Shown here: positions 27,529-36,265 of the stretch, piece by piece
Layout: every line of letters starts with the position of its first letter
Numbering within the stretch: position 1 is the first letter of the stretch
Source of the DNA: Nocardia cyriacigeorgica NBRC 100375
GTDB taxonomy: Bacteria > Actinomycetota > Actinomycetes > Mycobacteriales > Mycobacteriaceae
Length of the DNA stretch: 64,000 nucleotides
Assembly: GCF_000308555.1 (NCBI RefSeq)
Contig: NZ_BAFY01000132.1
Span: forward strand, 25,281 to 89,280
Direction: 5' to 3'
Notes under the pieces: generated by a model
What the model saw: only the letters and a program-made list of their open reading frames with translations
The model's database searches: none
What the model was told of the DNA's origin: nothing
Made by a program: the position numbers and the translations under genes

Positions 27529-28197
27529 CTAGTTGTGGCCCTGGTGCTGCGGTTCGGACCGATCCAGCAGGGCGGCTTGCGACTCCCACGCGCTGGTGTC
27601 GGCGGGAATCCAGTGTCCGCGCCGCTGCCGCTTGGCTTCCAGATATTGCGCCGCCCGGTCGCTGAGCGGGGTCGTGGCCAGGGGTACCGCGGTGACCGCG
27701 ATTCCGGCGTCGGTGAGGGCGGCGACCTTGTCGGGGTTGTTGGTGAGCAGCCGCACCCGGGTCAATCCCAGTGCGAGCAGGCTGGTCGCGGCATGGGTGT
27801 AGGTGCGGGCGTCGGCGGGCAGACCCAGGCGCTCGTAACTGGTGAACGTGTCGGCGCCGGAGCGTTCGCTTTCCCGATAGCCGTGTGCCTTGGCGACCAG
27901 CCCGCAACCGCGGCCTTCCTGCTCCAGATACACCAGTACGCCGGCGCCCTCGTCCTGGATGTGGTCGAGCGACTTGGCGAGTTCGGGACCGCAGTCGCAA
28001 TCCTGGGAACCGAGAGCCTCGCCGTAGAGGCAGCGCGAATGCACCCGGACCAGGCAGCCGTTGGCGGGCTCACCGAAGACGAGCACATGCCCGTCGTCGG
28101 CGCCGCCGGCCACTTCGTGGACCCGGACCCTGATATCGCGCCCGCCGCGGGTGAACCGGTGACCGGTGTCGCCGGTCGGTACCGCAACTATGGTCAA
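27529..28197 (-). CDS. ribA: GTP cyclohydrolase II
   Basis: 222 residues. The zinc cluster is complete in VRVHSRCLYGEALGSQDCDC (C-x10-C-x-C), with the catalytic region VYLEQEGRGCGLVAKAHGY and the GTP-binding YTHAATSLLALGLTRVRLLT followed by NNPDKVAAL. It converts GTP to diaminohydroxyribosylaminopyrimidine phosphate, formate and pyrophosphate, the first step of riboflavin synthesis. It is a stand-alone RibA, without the DHBP synthase domain found in fused RibBA, and no rib operon adjoins; so it may be a second copy. Start ATG 28197. No FMN riboswitch is visible upstream. Confidence 0.93.
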   Translation of the reverse strand: MTIVAVPTGDTGHRFTRGGRDIRVRVHEVAGGADDGHVLVFGEPANGCLVRVHSRCLYGEALGSQDCDCGPELAKSLDHIQDEGAGVLVYLEQEGRGCGLVAKAHGYRESERSGADTFTSYERLGLPADARTYTHAATSLLALGLTRVRLLTNNPDKVAALTDAGIAVTAVPLATTPLSDRAAQYLEAKRQRRGHWIPADTSAWESQAALLDRSEPQHQGHN

Positions 28198-28285
28198 CGC
28201 GCCTCCTGTGTCGAACGGGGTGGTGCCCCCGCCGGTTCGGCGCGTGCTGGGCGATCACGGCCGAACCGATTCTCGAGTGGTGTGG

Positions 28286-29767
28286 TTACCGCTCTTCCGG
28301 GCCGAGCCGGACGAGTCGGTCGATCTCGCCTGCCAGCGGCATGGCGCCCGGGATATCGCCGAACGATTGGGTCGCCACCATCGCAGCGGTCGCCCACACA
28401 TAGTCCTGCTCCTGTGCCGGACGGCGCGCCGACAGGAGCCTATACGCCAGCGCCCCCGCGAACGCGGCCCGGGCGCCCGGGGAATCGCTGAGCGCGGCGG
28501 GGAAGCGGCCGACGTCGAGATCGAGATCCTCCGAACGCACCGTGCACGCGAAATCGTCGATGACACAGACGGTTCGGACGCCGAGCGCACGCAGATGACG
28601 GGCGATGTGATCACCGGAACTGGCCTTGACCTCCGGCACCATTTCGTCCAGTTCCCAGGTGGCGCCGATCAGATAATCGACCGCCCCCAGATGCTGATAC
28701 AGATGCTGGGGTGCCTCCACCGGCGGAGCCGGATGCACCAACAGCAGCGGTCGCGGGCGCATCTGCCGTACGTGCGCCATCACCTGCTCGATCACCGGTA
28801 GCGGCTGCTCGAAGGTCAGCAGGATCGCGTCGGAGGCCGCGAGCGCCGCGTGCAGCGCGGGACCGGTGAGTTCGCGTTCACCCAGCCGGATGCGGTCGTC
28901 CTTGCAGCCGATGCTGGCCGCCACGCCGGTGGCGGTGATCATCACCGACGTCACCGGCGTGGCGGCATCGCGCACGACGGTCACCAGCTCGGTATCGACA
29001 TTCTCCGCGCGGAGATAGTCCAGGATCTGCCGTCCGGCCTCGTCGTCGCCGACGGCGGCCACCAATCGCACATCCAGGCCCAGCCGGGCGGCGGCCACCG
29101 CGCGGTTGAGGCCCTTGCCGCCGGGATGGGCTTCGAAACTGCCGCGGGTGGATGTGCCCGCGGCGGGGACGTGATCGACGCGGTAGATGTGATCGATCAC
29201 GGCGTCGCCGATCACCGTCAACACACCGGGTGCCGGCTCGTGCGCCCCCGTGGTGTCCACGCTGATGCCCGTGTCGACGGGGGTGCCGAACACCGGGCCG
29301 GTCGTCAGCAGTCCCGCCAGCGCGCTGAACGCGCGGCGTTCCGGGGTGGCCCGCAACGAGCGCACGGTCGGCGTGGGCGGGATCTGTTCGGCGCCGGCGA
29401 TCTCGTGCAGCCGCTGCCACTGCTGGGTCAGGTATTCGCGGCGCTCGCCGAGATCCTGGGCGTAGAGGCGGTCGGCATCGATGCCCTCGGGCGTGTCGTC
29501 TCGGTACAGGCCCAGTGACAATTCGGCATCGGTGATCAGGCGATGGGTCGCGGGCAGATGGCGGGCGAGATCGCGGACCACCGGCAGCACCGCCTCCTCG
29601 GGCGTGAGTCCGCTGCGGTGGGCGTGTCGGCGCACCGCGGGCAGGTCCAGCAACGGGCCGACGTCGATTTCGGTGGTGCGCAAGCGTTCCGGGCTCAGGC
29701 CGGACCGTTTGCACAGCCGCGTGAGGATATTGCGCACGGCGACCATGCCCGAGTCCTGCTGGACCAT
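28286..29767 (-). CDS. PfkB/ribokinase-like protein with an unassigned N-terminal domain; catalytic Asp missing
   Basis: 493 residues. Residues 1-160 form an all-helical domain I cannot assign (ILTRLCKRSGLSPERLRTTE, PAVRRHAHRSGLTPEEAVLP, GERREYLTQQWQRLHE). A linker leads to a PfkB/ribokinase fold from about 182 (VLTVIGDAVIDHIYRVDHVP, HPGGKGLNRAVAAARLG). The C-terminal PfkB signature normally reads DTxGAGDAF with Asp as catalytic base; here it reads SDSPGARAAF, so residue 434 is Ala. Phosphotransfer is therefore doubtful, while sugar/nucleoside or ATP binding may remain. That points to a sensor or regulatory role. ATG 29767 has AAAGGTG upstream; ATG 29746 is possible. Confidence 0.8.
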   Translation of the reverse strand: MVQQDSGMVAVRNILTRLCKRSGLSPERLRTTEIDVGPLLDLPAVRRHAHRSGLTPEEAVLPVVRDLARHLPATHRLITDAELSLGLYRDDTPEGIDADRLYAQDLGERREYLTQQWQRLHEIAGAEQIPPTPTVRSLRATPERRAFSALAGLLTTGPVFGTPVDTGISVDTTGAHEPAPGVLTVIGDAVIDHIYRVDHVPAAGTSTRGSFEAHPGGKGLNRAVAAARLGLDVRLVAAVGDDEAGRQILDYLRAENVDTELVTVVRDAATPVTSVMITATGVAASIGCKDDRIRLGERELTGPALHAALAASDAILLTFEQPLPVIEQVMAHVRQMRPRPLLLVHPAPPVEAPQHLYQHLGAVDYLIGATWELDEMVPEVKASSGDHIARHLRALGVRTVCVIDDFACTVRSEDLDLDVGRFPAALSDSPGARAAFAGALAYRLLSARRPAQEQDYVWATAAMVATQSFGDIPGAMPLAGEIDRLVRLGPEER

Positions 29768-30115
29768 GGCGTCCCACCTTTCGGCGTTTCCCGGTTGCGA
29801 ACGAGGTTTAACGACCGGACGTTTCGGCAATTACCATATCGCAACGGCAATTGACCGCCATTCCCGGCAAATGACACACTGGGTGGTGAGAAAGCGCCGC
29901 ACCAGACGGACGGGAGGCCCTGGTGATGACAACGACGCTGAGGTTGTGCAGCCGCCGCCGCAGGCACACAGCGCCCGACGGCCACATCGGGACGGACCCG
30001 GACGCATCCGCATCGCGCGGTAACGCCCGATCATCCCGCTCCACACGACGGTAGCGACGCCGCGCCGGGGCAGACCCGGCCCGGTCTCGGTGCCGGAGTT
30101 CGTCAGGAGGCAGCT
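29768..30115. other. 348-base divergent region with an AT-richer core
   Basis: The segment 29810-29880 is notably AT-richer than its surroundings (for example AATTACCATATCG and two GGCAATT copies) and probably holds the divergent promoters. The only possible gene in it is the 42-codon frame at 29926-30054, listed separately. Confidence 0.5.
29926..30054 (+). CDS. possible small ORF (42 codons)
   Basis: ATG 29926 (or GTG 29923) follows a GGGAGG site 8 bases upstream. The predicted peptide begins MTTTLRLCSRRRRHTAPDG and is Arg/Ser-rich. A short Arg/Cys-containing peptide ahead of a gene can be an attenuation leader in actinomycetes, but the similarity is superficial, the composition is what GC-rich random sequence gives, and 61 bases separate it from the next start. 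Weak support. Confidence 0.25.
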   Translation: MTTTLRLCSRRRRHTAPDGHIGTDPDASASRGNARSSRSTRR

Positions 30116-30481
30116 GTGACCATCTACGCCACCGACTGGTCGATGACCAGCGATATCACACCCGAAACAGCCCATCGGGTACCCGGTGACTTCACCCTGG
30201 CCTGGCGGCTGAGCTGGTTACCGGACCGGCGGCTGAGCGCCGAGCAGGCCCGCGCGGGCATGGAGCTCGACGAAATCGTCAGCGACCCGGCCCTGGTGTA
30301 CGACCAGGCCGCCCTCGCTCGCGGCGCGCACTGCGCCGGCATGCTCGGGCTGCTGTGGGAACACGCGATCGTGCTGCTGTCCAAGCGGCTCAGCGCCCGG
30401 ATGCGCGACGGTGCGACGGTGCCCGCGGACCTGGATGAGGACCTCCGGTTCGCGGGCGACCCGCCATGCGTGCTGAGCTGA
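30116..30481 (+). CDS. conserved-looking hypothetical protein
   Basis: 121 residues, soluble, no signal peptide or recognised motif. Composition is balanced and helical (LSAEQARAGMELDEIVSDPA, HCAGMLGLLWEHAIVLLSKR). GTG 30116 has a full AGGAGG site 5 bases upstream, strong support that it is translated. It is divergent from the PfkB-like gene and converges with pyrD, leaving only 14 bases. Function unknown. Confidence 0.65.
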   Translation: MTIYATDWSMTSDITPETAHRVPGDFTLAWRLSWLPDRRLSAEQARAGMELDEIVSDPALVYDQAALARGAHCAGMLGLLWEHAIVLLSKRLSARMRDGATVPADLDEDLRFAGDPPCVLS

Positions 30482-30495
30482 TCGCGCCGCGGCCG

Positions 30496-31578
30496 TCAGG
30501 CGCGTGCGGTGTGCTCGGAGCCCACGGCCTCGGCCAGGCTCGCGTAACCGTTCTCGCGCAACTTCTGCGCCAGCCCGCGATGAATGCGGCGCGTCCACAG
30601 CAGACCGCCGTAGATGAACCCGGTGTAGCCCTGCAGCAGGCTCGCACCGGCCCGAATGCGTTCCCACGCCTGATCGACGGTTTCGATGCCGCCCACCGAC
30701 ACCAGCACCAGCCGGTCGCCGACCCGCGCGTACAGCCTGCGCAGCACCTCGAGCGAGCGATCGGCCACCGGGGGACCCGACAGGCCGCCCGCCCCGATCT
30801 GCTCGACCGCCGCCGGATCGCTGGCCAGGCCGGTTCGCCCGATGGTGGTGTTGGTGGCCACGATTCCGGCCAGCCCCAACTCCACCGCCAGATCGGCGAC
30901 GGCGTCGATGTCGTCGTCGGACAGATCCGGTGCGATCTTCACCAGCACCGGCACCTCGACGGTGTCGAGCACCGCGCGCAGCAGCGGACGCAGCGACTCG
31001 ACGGCCTGCAGATCACGCAACCCCGGGGTGTTGGGGGAGCTGACATTGACGACGACGAAATCGGCGAGCGGACCCAGCAGCCGGGCGCTGGTGGCGTAAT
31101 CCTCGGCGGCGCGCTCGGGTTCGACGATCTTGGTCTTGCCGATGTTCGCCCCGATCGGCACCGTCGGGCGGCGCCGGGCGTGCAGCCGCGCGGCCGCCGC
31201 CGCCGCGCCCTCGTTGTTGAAGCCCATCCGGTTGATCAGCGCGCGGTCGGCCGGTAGCCGAAACAGCCGCGGCGCCGGATTGCCGGGCTGGGCCTGCGCG
31301 GTGACGGTGCCGATCTCGGCGAACCCGAACCCCATCGGACCCCACGCGTCGGCGCCGGTGGCGTTCTTGTCGAAACCGGCCGCCAACCCCAGCGGCGCCG
31401 GGAACTCGACCCCGAACACGGTGCTGCGCAGGATCGGATCGTGGCTGACCAGCAGCCGGTTCAATACCGCACGCGAGGGCGGGAACGCGGTCGCCGCACG
31501 CAGGACCGCGAAGACGAGATGATGGATGCGCTCCGGGGGAACCAGGAACATCACCCGCAGCAATAATCGGTACAGCAT
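30496..31578 (-). CDS. pyrD: quinone-type (class 2) dihydroorotate dehydrogenase
   Basis: 360 residues. The N-terminal amphipathic helix region ([20 protein letters not shown]) marks the membrane-associated class 2 enzyme. FMN and substrate motifs are [49 protein letters not shown], the catalytic Ser region [14 protein letters not shown], and [20 protein letters not shown]. It oxidises dihydroorotate to orotate with quinone in pyrimidine synthesis. ATG 31578 or GTG 31587 may start it; the GTG overlaps the stop of the upstream DUF5703 gene, giving translational coupling. Order lppL-DUF5703-pyrD. Confidence 0.95.
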   Translation of the reverse strand: MLYRLLLRVMFLVPPERIHHLVFAVLRAATAFPPSRAVLNRLLVSHDPILRSTVFGVEFPAPLGLAAGFDKNATGADAWGPMGFGFAEIGTVTAQAQPGNPAPRLFRLPADRALINRMGFNNEGAAAAAARLHARRRPTVPIGANIGKTKIVEPERAAEDYATSARLLGPLADFVVVNVSSPNTPGLRDLQAVESLRPLLRAVLDTVEVPVLVKIAPDLSDDDIDAVADLAVELGLAGIVATNTTIGRTGLASDPAAVEQIGAGGLSGPPVADRSLEVLRRLYARVGDRLVLVSVGGIETVDQAWERIRAGASLLQGYTGFIYGGLLWTRRIHRGLAQKLRENGYASLAEAVGSEHTARA

Positions 31579-31583
31579 CGAAC

Positions 31584-31838
31584 TCACATCCCCGGCTCGG
31601 CGGAGACCGGGCTGCTCAGCGGGGTGCGGCGGCGGCGCAACAACACCCGACGGCTGCCGTCGGTGTAGGCGCGCACCCGCGACAGCTCCCAGCCGCCGTA
31701 TTCGGCCTGGATCGCCAGCCGCATCGATGCGGTCACCCTGGTCACATCCGGGGGCAGCCGCAGCGGCACGTATTCGTAATCGTCGGTGCTGGTTTCCCAG
31801 CCGGCCGGTAGCGCCGCGCGCCGGCTCGCTGCCATCAC
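31584..31838 (-). CDS. DUF5703-type small protein
   Basis: 84 residues. The core [20 protein letters not shown] followed by [19 protein letters not shown] and VLLRRR is the DUF5703 signature, a small soluble actinobacterial family of unknown function. It overlaps the lppL stop by ATGA (31835-31838) and its own stop overlaps a possible pyrD start, so the three genes form a tightly coupled operon. The conserved position beside pyrD suggests a housekeeping role rather than an accessory one (inference). Confidence 0.85.
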   Translation of the reverse strand: MMAASRRAALPAGWETSTDDYEYVPLRLPPDVTRVTASMRLAIQAEYGGWELSRVRAYTDGSRRVLLRRRRTPLSSPVSAEPGM

Positions 31839-32869
31839 TGCCCTCTCTTCCGCTCGTCCGCGCGAATCCGCTGCAGACCGTCACCGGTCGCGGACCCGAC
31901 GAACAGATCGCCGCTGCGCTCATCGACGGTCACCGAGTTCGGTTGCCCGACGGTGGGGTAGCGGCCCACTTCCTCCGGTATACCCGTCGACAGATCGAAA
32001 CCGACGACTTCGTTGCTCTGCGTGCACGTCACCCAGACGGTGTCCGACTCCTGGTCATAGGCGAGTGCGTAAGGCGACGATCTTACCGGGAAACGCTGAT
32101 GCAGGACGAGCGGTCCGGTCGTGTACACCAGCAGTTCCCCGCCCGCGGTGTCGGTGACGACGATGCGCCCGAAGCGGTCGCCGATCATGTTGGTGGCCCC
32201 GTCGCCGGCGCGCAACGCCAGCCCGAGGTGGTCTTCGGCGGGGTCGATCTCGGTGATCGAGGTCTGGTGGCGATCCAGCACCGCCACCCGGTCCCCGGCC
32301 ACCGTCAGTGCGTCCGCCGAGATCAGGCCGTCCACGCTGTCGGTGACGTTGCCGTGCGCATCGAGCCAGAGCACCCGGCCATCGGCGGTGCCGACGACGA
32401 GCCCGCCGTCGGCGCCCGGATGCACCGATCGCGCATCGGCGTCGACGGGGACGTCGGTGACCGCACCGCTGGTGACGTCGACACGCAGCACCCGCCCCGA
32501 CGCCGGAATCAACACCTCGCCGGGTGCGCCCTGGACCACCGTGGCACCGGGCGCCACCAACGCGACCGTGCGCGTGCCTGTCTCGGGCGAGGGGTCGGCG
32601 GGGTCGATGAGGTAGACCGCGGCGGTGCCTGCGCGCGCGTCGAGGGCCGCGATCCGGCCTGTCCGCGCCTCGGCGACCAGCGCGCCGATCGGCGCCGGCG
32701 CGCTCAGCACCGTCCCCGCGGGTGTGGTGGCCTGGCCGGGGGAGACGGCGGCGGTGGCGGGATCTCGGGTGGGCACCTTGTCCGAGTCGGTGTCGGACGA
32801 ACAGCCCGCGAGCAACGCCAGCACCGTCACACCTGCCAGTATTGCGGGGACCGAGCCGCGTGGGCGCAT
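31835..32869 (-). CDS. lppL: LppL-like lipoprotein with beta-propeller-type repeats
   Basis: 344 residues. Signal peptide with lipobox [11 protein letters not shown] (Cys about residue 23), then a Thr/Ala/Pro linker and six to seven beta-propeller-like strands repeats of YncE/WD type ([78 protein letters not shown]). Exported and lipid-anchored on the outer face of the membrane. Its place directly upstream of pyrD corresponds to lppL (Rv2138) before pyrD (Rv2139) in M. tuberculosis, from memory. Function unknown; probably binding or scaffolding. Start ATG 32869. Confidence 0.85.
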   Translation of the reverse strand: MRPRGSVPAILAGVTVLALLAGCSSDTDSDKVPTRDPATAAVSPGQATTPAGTVLSAPAPIGALVAEARTGRIAALDARAGTAAVYLIDPADPSPETGTRTVALVAPGATVVQGAPGEVLIPASGRVLRVDVTSGAVTDVPVDADARSVHPGADGGLVVGTADGRVLWLDAHGNVTDSVDGLISADALTVAGDRVAVLDRHQTSITEIDPAEDHLGLALRAGDGATNMIGDRFGRIVVTDTAGGELLVYTTGPLVLHQRFPVRSSPYALAYDQESDTVWVTCTQSNEVVGFDLSTGIPEEVGRYPTVGQPNSVTVDERSGDLFVGSATGDGLQRIRADERKRGQ

Positions 32870-33029
32870 CCACGAACTCCTCTACCTTGTGACACAACCG
32901 CGAACCACACCATCTGACCACGTGCGCTGCGGTGAGCATGCGGGAGGGGTTTGGCGACCGCTTCCGACGGATAATTGTGGCGGGGAGTTACGGTTGAGCC
33001 AGCACAGCGTCCAATGTCAGGAGTTCCGG

Positions 33030-33380
33030 TTGAAATCAGAACATCCTTCGGGATTTTCGATCGATGACTTAACGATTGGTCCGTTTGCTCATGGTTTCGG
33101 GACGACCGAGGACGGCCGGCCGTTCGCCTTCCGCACGGTCCGCTCCACGCTGCGCCTCGAGATCTACCGCCCCGACCTCGACACCGAGGTACCCGCACCC
33201 GAAGACCTCGTCGCCGTCGCCGAGGTGAAGGTCACCGATATCGACCTCGACGACGAACGCAGCGTGATCGCGCTGGTGCGTGACCTGGTCCCCGAGGCCG
33301 CACCCACCGTCGCCGACCGCGATGTCACCACCGTCCGGGCGCTGCTCGGCCGAATCAGCTCCGTGATCGATGGTATGTAG
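33030..33380 (+). CDS. hypothetical soluble protein, TTG start
   Basis: 116 residues. I recognise no family. Visible features are FSIDDLTIGPFAHGFGTTED, alternating strands (RTVRSTLRLEIYRP, VAVAEVKVTDIDLDDERSV) and a C-terminal helix. The start is set at TTG 33030 because AGGAG at 33019-33023 precedes it by 6 bases; no ATG or GTG lies at a suitable distance. It is 6 bases before the lipoprotein gene, so it opens a three-gene unit with the lipoprotein and MMPL genes. Role probably linked to that exporter (inference). Confidence 0.65.
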   Translation: MKSEHPSGFSIDDLTIGPFAHGFGTTEDGRPFAFRTVRSTLRLEIYRPDLDTEVPAPEDLVAVAEVKVTDIDLDDERSVIALVRDLVPEAAPTVADRDVTTVRALLGRISSVIDGM

Positions 33381-33386
33381 GTAGTG

Positions 33387-33941
33387 ATGCGTTACACACC
33401 CTTCTCCCGCGCCGTCCGACCTGTCCGCGCCGCACTGGCGGCCGCGGCGCTGGTCGCGCTGGCCGCCACCTCGGCCTGCGGTTCGGGAGTCGACGACGAT
33501 GCCGTCGCCGCCGCCCGCTCCGCGGCGAACGCGGCCCTGTCGTCCTCGGCCGCCGCCACCTCCTCCTCGGTCGCCGCGCGGGTCCTGCCGACCGCCGCCG
33601 AACTCGACGCCCAGATCAGGCGGGCGCTCGACCCGGCGCTGCCCGACGACGAACGCACCGCGCTCATCGAAGACGGTGAGGCCTTCCGCGACGCCATCCC
33701 CGACATGTACAAGGCGTTGCAGGACAACCCGCATGCCGTCTACGGGGTCACCGATCCGGTCTTCGACAATCACGACGGCACGCTGACCGCGACCATGCGC
33801 CTGGACAAGGACGGCACCGGCACCCAGATCCGCACCACCGTCGTGCATTTCGTGTATCTGGACGGCAAGTGGAAGATTTCGCGCACCGATCTGTGCGGCA
33901 TCCTGCGCTCGGCCGATTACCGCACCCCGGCCTGCGGCTGA
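33387..33941 (+). CDS. MTB12-like lipoprotein
   Basis: 184 residues. Signal peptide with lipobox ALAATSACGSG (Cys about 31), a Ser/Ala linker, then a C-terminal domain from about residue 70 resembling the low-molecular-weight antigen MTB12 family: PTAAELDAQIRRALDPAL, DDERTALIEDGEAF, YGVTDPVFDNHDGTLTATM, HFVYLDGKWKISRTDLCGIL. The fold is NTF2-like. It is anchored outside the membrane. It sits 22 bases before the MMPL gene, which suggests a periplasmic accessory role in export of the MMPL substrate, but this pairing is inference. ATG 33387; an in-frame GTG at 33384 adds one residue. Confidence 0.8.
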   Translation: MRYTPFSRAVRPVRAALAAAALVALAATSACGSGVDDDAVAAARSAANAALSSSAAATSSSVAARVLPTAAELDAQIRRALDPALPDDERTALIEDGEAFRDAIPDMYKALQDNPHAVYGVTDPVFDNHDGTLTATMRLDKDGTGTQIRTTVVHFVYLDGKWKISRTDLCGILRSADYRTPACG

Positions 33942-33963
33942 CCCGGCGACCTCACCGACACCG

Positions 33964-36129
33964 ATGATCTCCACTGGCTCGCAACGGTGGGGGCGGTTCG
34001 TCTACCGCCACCGCTACCTCGTCTTCGCCGTATTCCTGCTCGCGGTCGCCCTGTCCGGCTTCTACGGCCGCGATCTGTCGGGCCGGTTGACCCAGGAAGG
34101 CTGGTTCGACGAATCCAGCGAATCGGTCGCCGCGTCGAAGCTGGCCGACGCCACCTTCGGCCGCGACACCGACAGCGATTTGATCCTGCTCTACACCGCT
34201 CCCGAGGGCCGCACCGTCGACGACCCGCAGGTCCGTGACGCGGTCACCGCCCAACTCGCCGGGTTGATCGCCGAGCATCCCGACCGCATCCTCAAGATCG
34301 ACAGCTACTGGGACAGCGCGTTCACCAGCGGCTTCGCCGACGACTCCCGCACGCACGCGTTCGCCAGCGTCGGTTTGCGCGGTGAAGGCACCGCCACCGT
34401 CGACAACTACACCGCCATCAAATCCGACCTGCGCGCCGGTGAACCGGGCGCCGGTCCCGCGGGGACGACGGTGCAGCTGGCCGGGCTGCAACCGGTGGTG
34501 GAGGGCATCAACCACGGCATGCAGGACGACATCCACCGCGCCGAATTGATCGCGCTGCCGATCGTGGCGATCCTGCTGTATTTCGTGTTCGGCGGCGTCA
34601 TCGCCGCGCTGCTGCCGGTGCTGATCGGCGGGATGACGATCCTGGGTACCCAGGGCATCATGCGGCTGCTCACCGACCACATCGAGGTCAACGTATTCGC
34701 CAGTGCGGTGGTGACATTGGTGAGTCTGGGCCTGGCCATCGACTACGGGCTGTTCACCGTCACCCGGTTCCGGGAAGAGCTGGCGGCCGGGCGCAGCGTC
34801 GAGGACGCGGTGGCGCGCACCGTCGCCACGGCCGGGCGCACGGTGCTGTTCTCGGCGGCGATCATCGCCGTCAGCCTCGGCGCGCTGCTCATCTACCCGA
34901 ACGGCGTACTGCGGTCGGTGCCCTACGGCGGTATCAGCTCGGTGCTGCTCGCGGCGGTGCTGTCGGTGACGGCGCTGCCCGCGGTACTGGCCATCATCGG
35001 GCACCGCATCGACCTGTGGGGCTGGCATCGGTTCGCCAAATCCAAGACCGCCGAAGAGATCGATGCCGGATTCTTCTCCCGGCTGGCGACTCTGGCGATG
35101 AAGCGGCCGTGGCTGGTGATCGTGCCGATCGTGCTGGCGCTGCTGGCCTTGATCGTGCCGTTCCGCCATATCGAATTCGGTGGATTGAGTGAACGCTATC
35201 TCGCCGACGACAACCCGGCGCGCGTCGCCCAGGAACAGTTCGACGAGCTGTTTCCCGGATTCCGCACCGAACCGCTGAAACTGGTGGTGGTCGGTGCGGA
35301 TCCGCAGCAGCTCAGCGATATCCGCTTTCAGGCCAACCACACTCCCGGTCTGACGGGACCGTTCGAACCGGCCGCACCCACCAAGGACGGCATCAACGTC
35401 CTCAACGCCGGCCTGGTCGACGAACGAGCCGCCGACACCGCCATCGCCACACTGCGCGCCATCGACGCCCCACCGGGTGTGCAGGTGATGGTGGCCGGGG
35501 TGCCCGCGCTCGAACGCGACAGCATCAACGGTCTCATCGAGGGACTGCCGCTGCTGGCCGCGCTGCTGGTGGCCGCGGCGCTGGCGCTGATGTATCTGGC
35601 GTTCCGGTCGATGGTGCTCGCGGTCAAGGCGGTGGCGATGTCGGCGCTGAGCCTCGGCGCCACGCTCGGCATCCTGACCTGGATCTTCGTCGAAGGGCAC
35701 GGCGCGCAACTGTTCGATTTCACGCCGGGCCCACTCATGTTCGCGGTGCTGGTGCTGATCGTGACGGTGGTATTCGGCCTGTCCACCGACTACGAGGTGT
35801 TTCTGTTGTCGCGGATGTCGGAGGCGCGCGCCGAGGGCGCCGATCCACCCGAAGCCATCCGCTACGGCATTGCCCACACCGGCGGGGTGATCACCTCGGC
35901 GGCCGCGATCCTCATCGTCGTCACCGGCGCGTTCGGATTCTCCGATCTGGTGCTGATGAAATACATCGCCTACGGCATGATCGCGGCCCTGATCCTGGAC
36001 GCGACCGTGGTGCGGATGCTGCTCACGCCCGCGCTGTTGAAAATCATCTGGCGCGATCGCCGACGGCCAGGCCGTGCTCGGCCGGTTGCGCCAGCGGTTG
36101 CGGCCGAAAAGGCCTCGGACCCGGCCTGA
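33964..36129 (+). CDS. MMPL-family RND transporter
   Basis: 721 residues. Two repeats of one helix, a large external loop and five helices. Proton-relay regions are LVSLGLAIDYGLFTVTRFRE (TM4, about 255) and VTVVFGLSTDYEVFLLSRMS (TM10, about 605), carrying the conserved D-Y pairs of mycobacterial MmpL proteins. The size matches the shorter MMPL group (MmpL3/11-like in lacking an inserted second porter domain). It probably exports a lipid or siderophore-like molecule across the plasma membrane. No MmpS partner adjoins; instead an MTB12-like lipoprotein precedes it. The C-terminal tail is short and Arg-rich. Start ATG 33964. Confidence 0.9.
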   Translation: MISTGSQRWGRFVYRHRYLVFAVFLLAVALSGFYGRDLSGRLTQEGWFDESSESVAASKLADATFGRDTDSDLILLYTAPEGRTVDDPQVRDAVTAQLAGLIAEHPDRILKIDSYWDSAFTSGFADDSRTHAFASVGLRGEGTATVDNYTAIKSDLRAGEPGAGPAGTTVQLAGLQPVVEGINHGMQDDIHRAELIALPIVAILLYFVFGGVIAALLPVLIGGMTILGTQGIMRLLTDHIEVNVFASAVVTLVSLGLAIDYGLFTVTRFREELAAGRSVEDAVARTVATAGRTVLFSAAIIAVSLGALLIYPNGVLRSVPYGGISSVLLAAVLSVTALPAVLAIIGHRIDLWGWHRFAKSKTAEEIDAGFFSRLATLAMKRPWLVIVPIVLALLALIVPFRHIEFGGLSERYLADDNPARVAQEQFDELFPGFRTEPLKLVVVGADPQQLSDIRFQANHTPGLTGPFEPAAPTKDGINVLNAGLVDERAADTAIATLRAIDAPPGVQVMVAGVPALERDSINGLIEGLPLLAALLVAAALALMYLAFRSMVLAVKAVAMSALSLGATLGILTWIFVEGHGAQLFDFTPGPLMFAVLVLIVTVVFGLSTDYEVFLLSRMSEARAEGADPPEAIRYGIAHTGGVITSAAAILIVVTGAFGFSDLVLMKYIAYGMIAALILDATVVRMLLTPALLKIIWRDRRRPGRARPVAPAVAAEKASDPA

Positions 36130-36265
36130 TCCGTCCTCGGTGGATATCGGCGGGCACCTGGATGCCCGAAACGCCATAGACCGCCGCGATCGCGACAGAC
36201 ACGGCGCAGGTTTCCGGGTGTGAGCCGCTGGACCCTCCTGCTACCGGAGGGATCATGATCAGGAC

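Noticed and set aside
28198..28285. FMN riboswitch upstream of ribA
   Set aside because: The interval is short and has none of the conserved RFN-element sequence.
33952..36177. 741-codon minus-strand frame opposite the MMPL gene
   Set aside because: His/Gln/Arg-rich shadow; the plus strand encodes a complete MMPL transporter with its D-Y relay residues.
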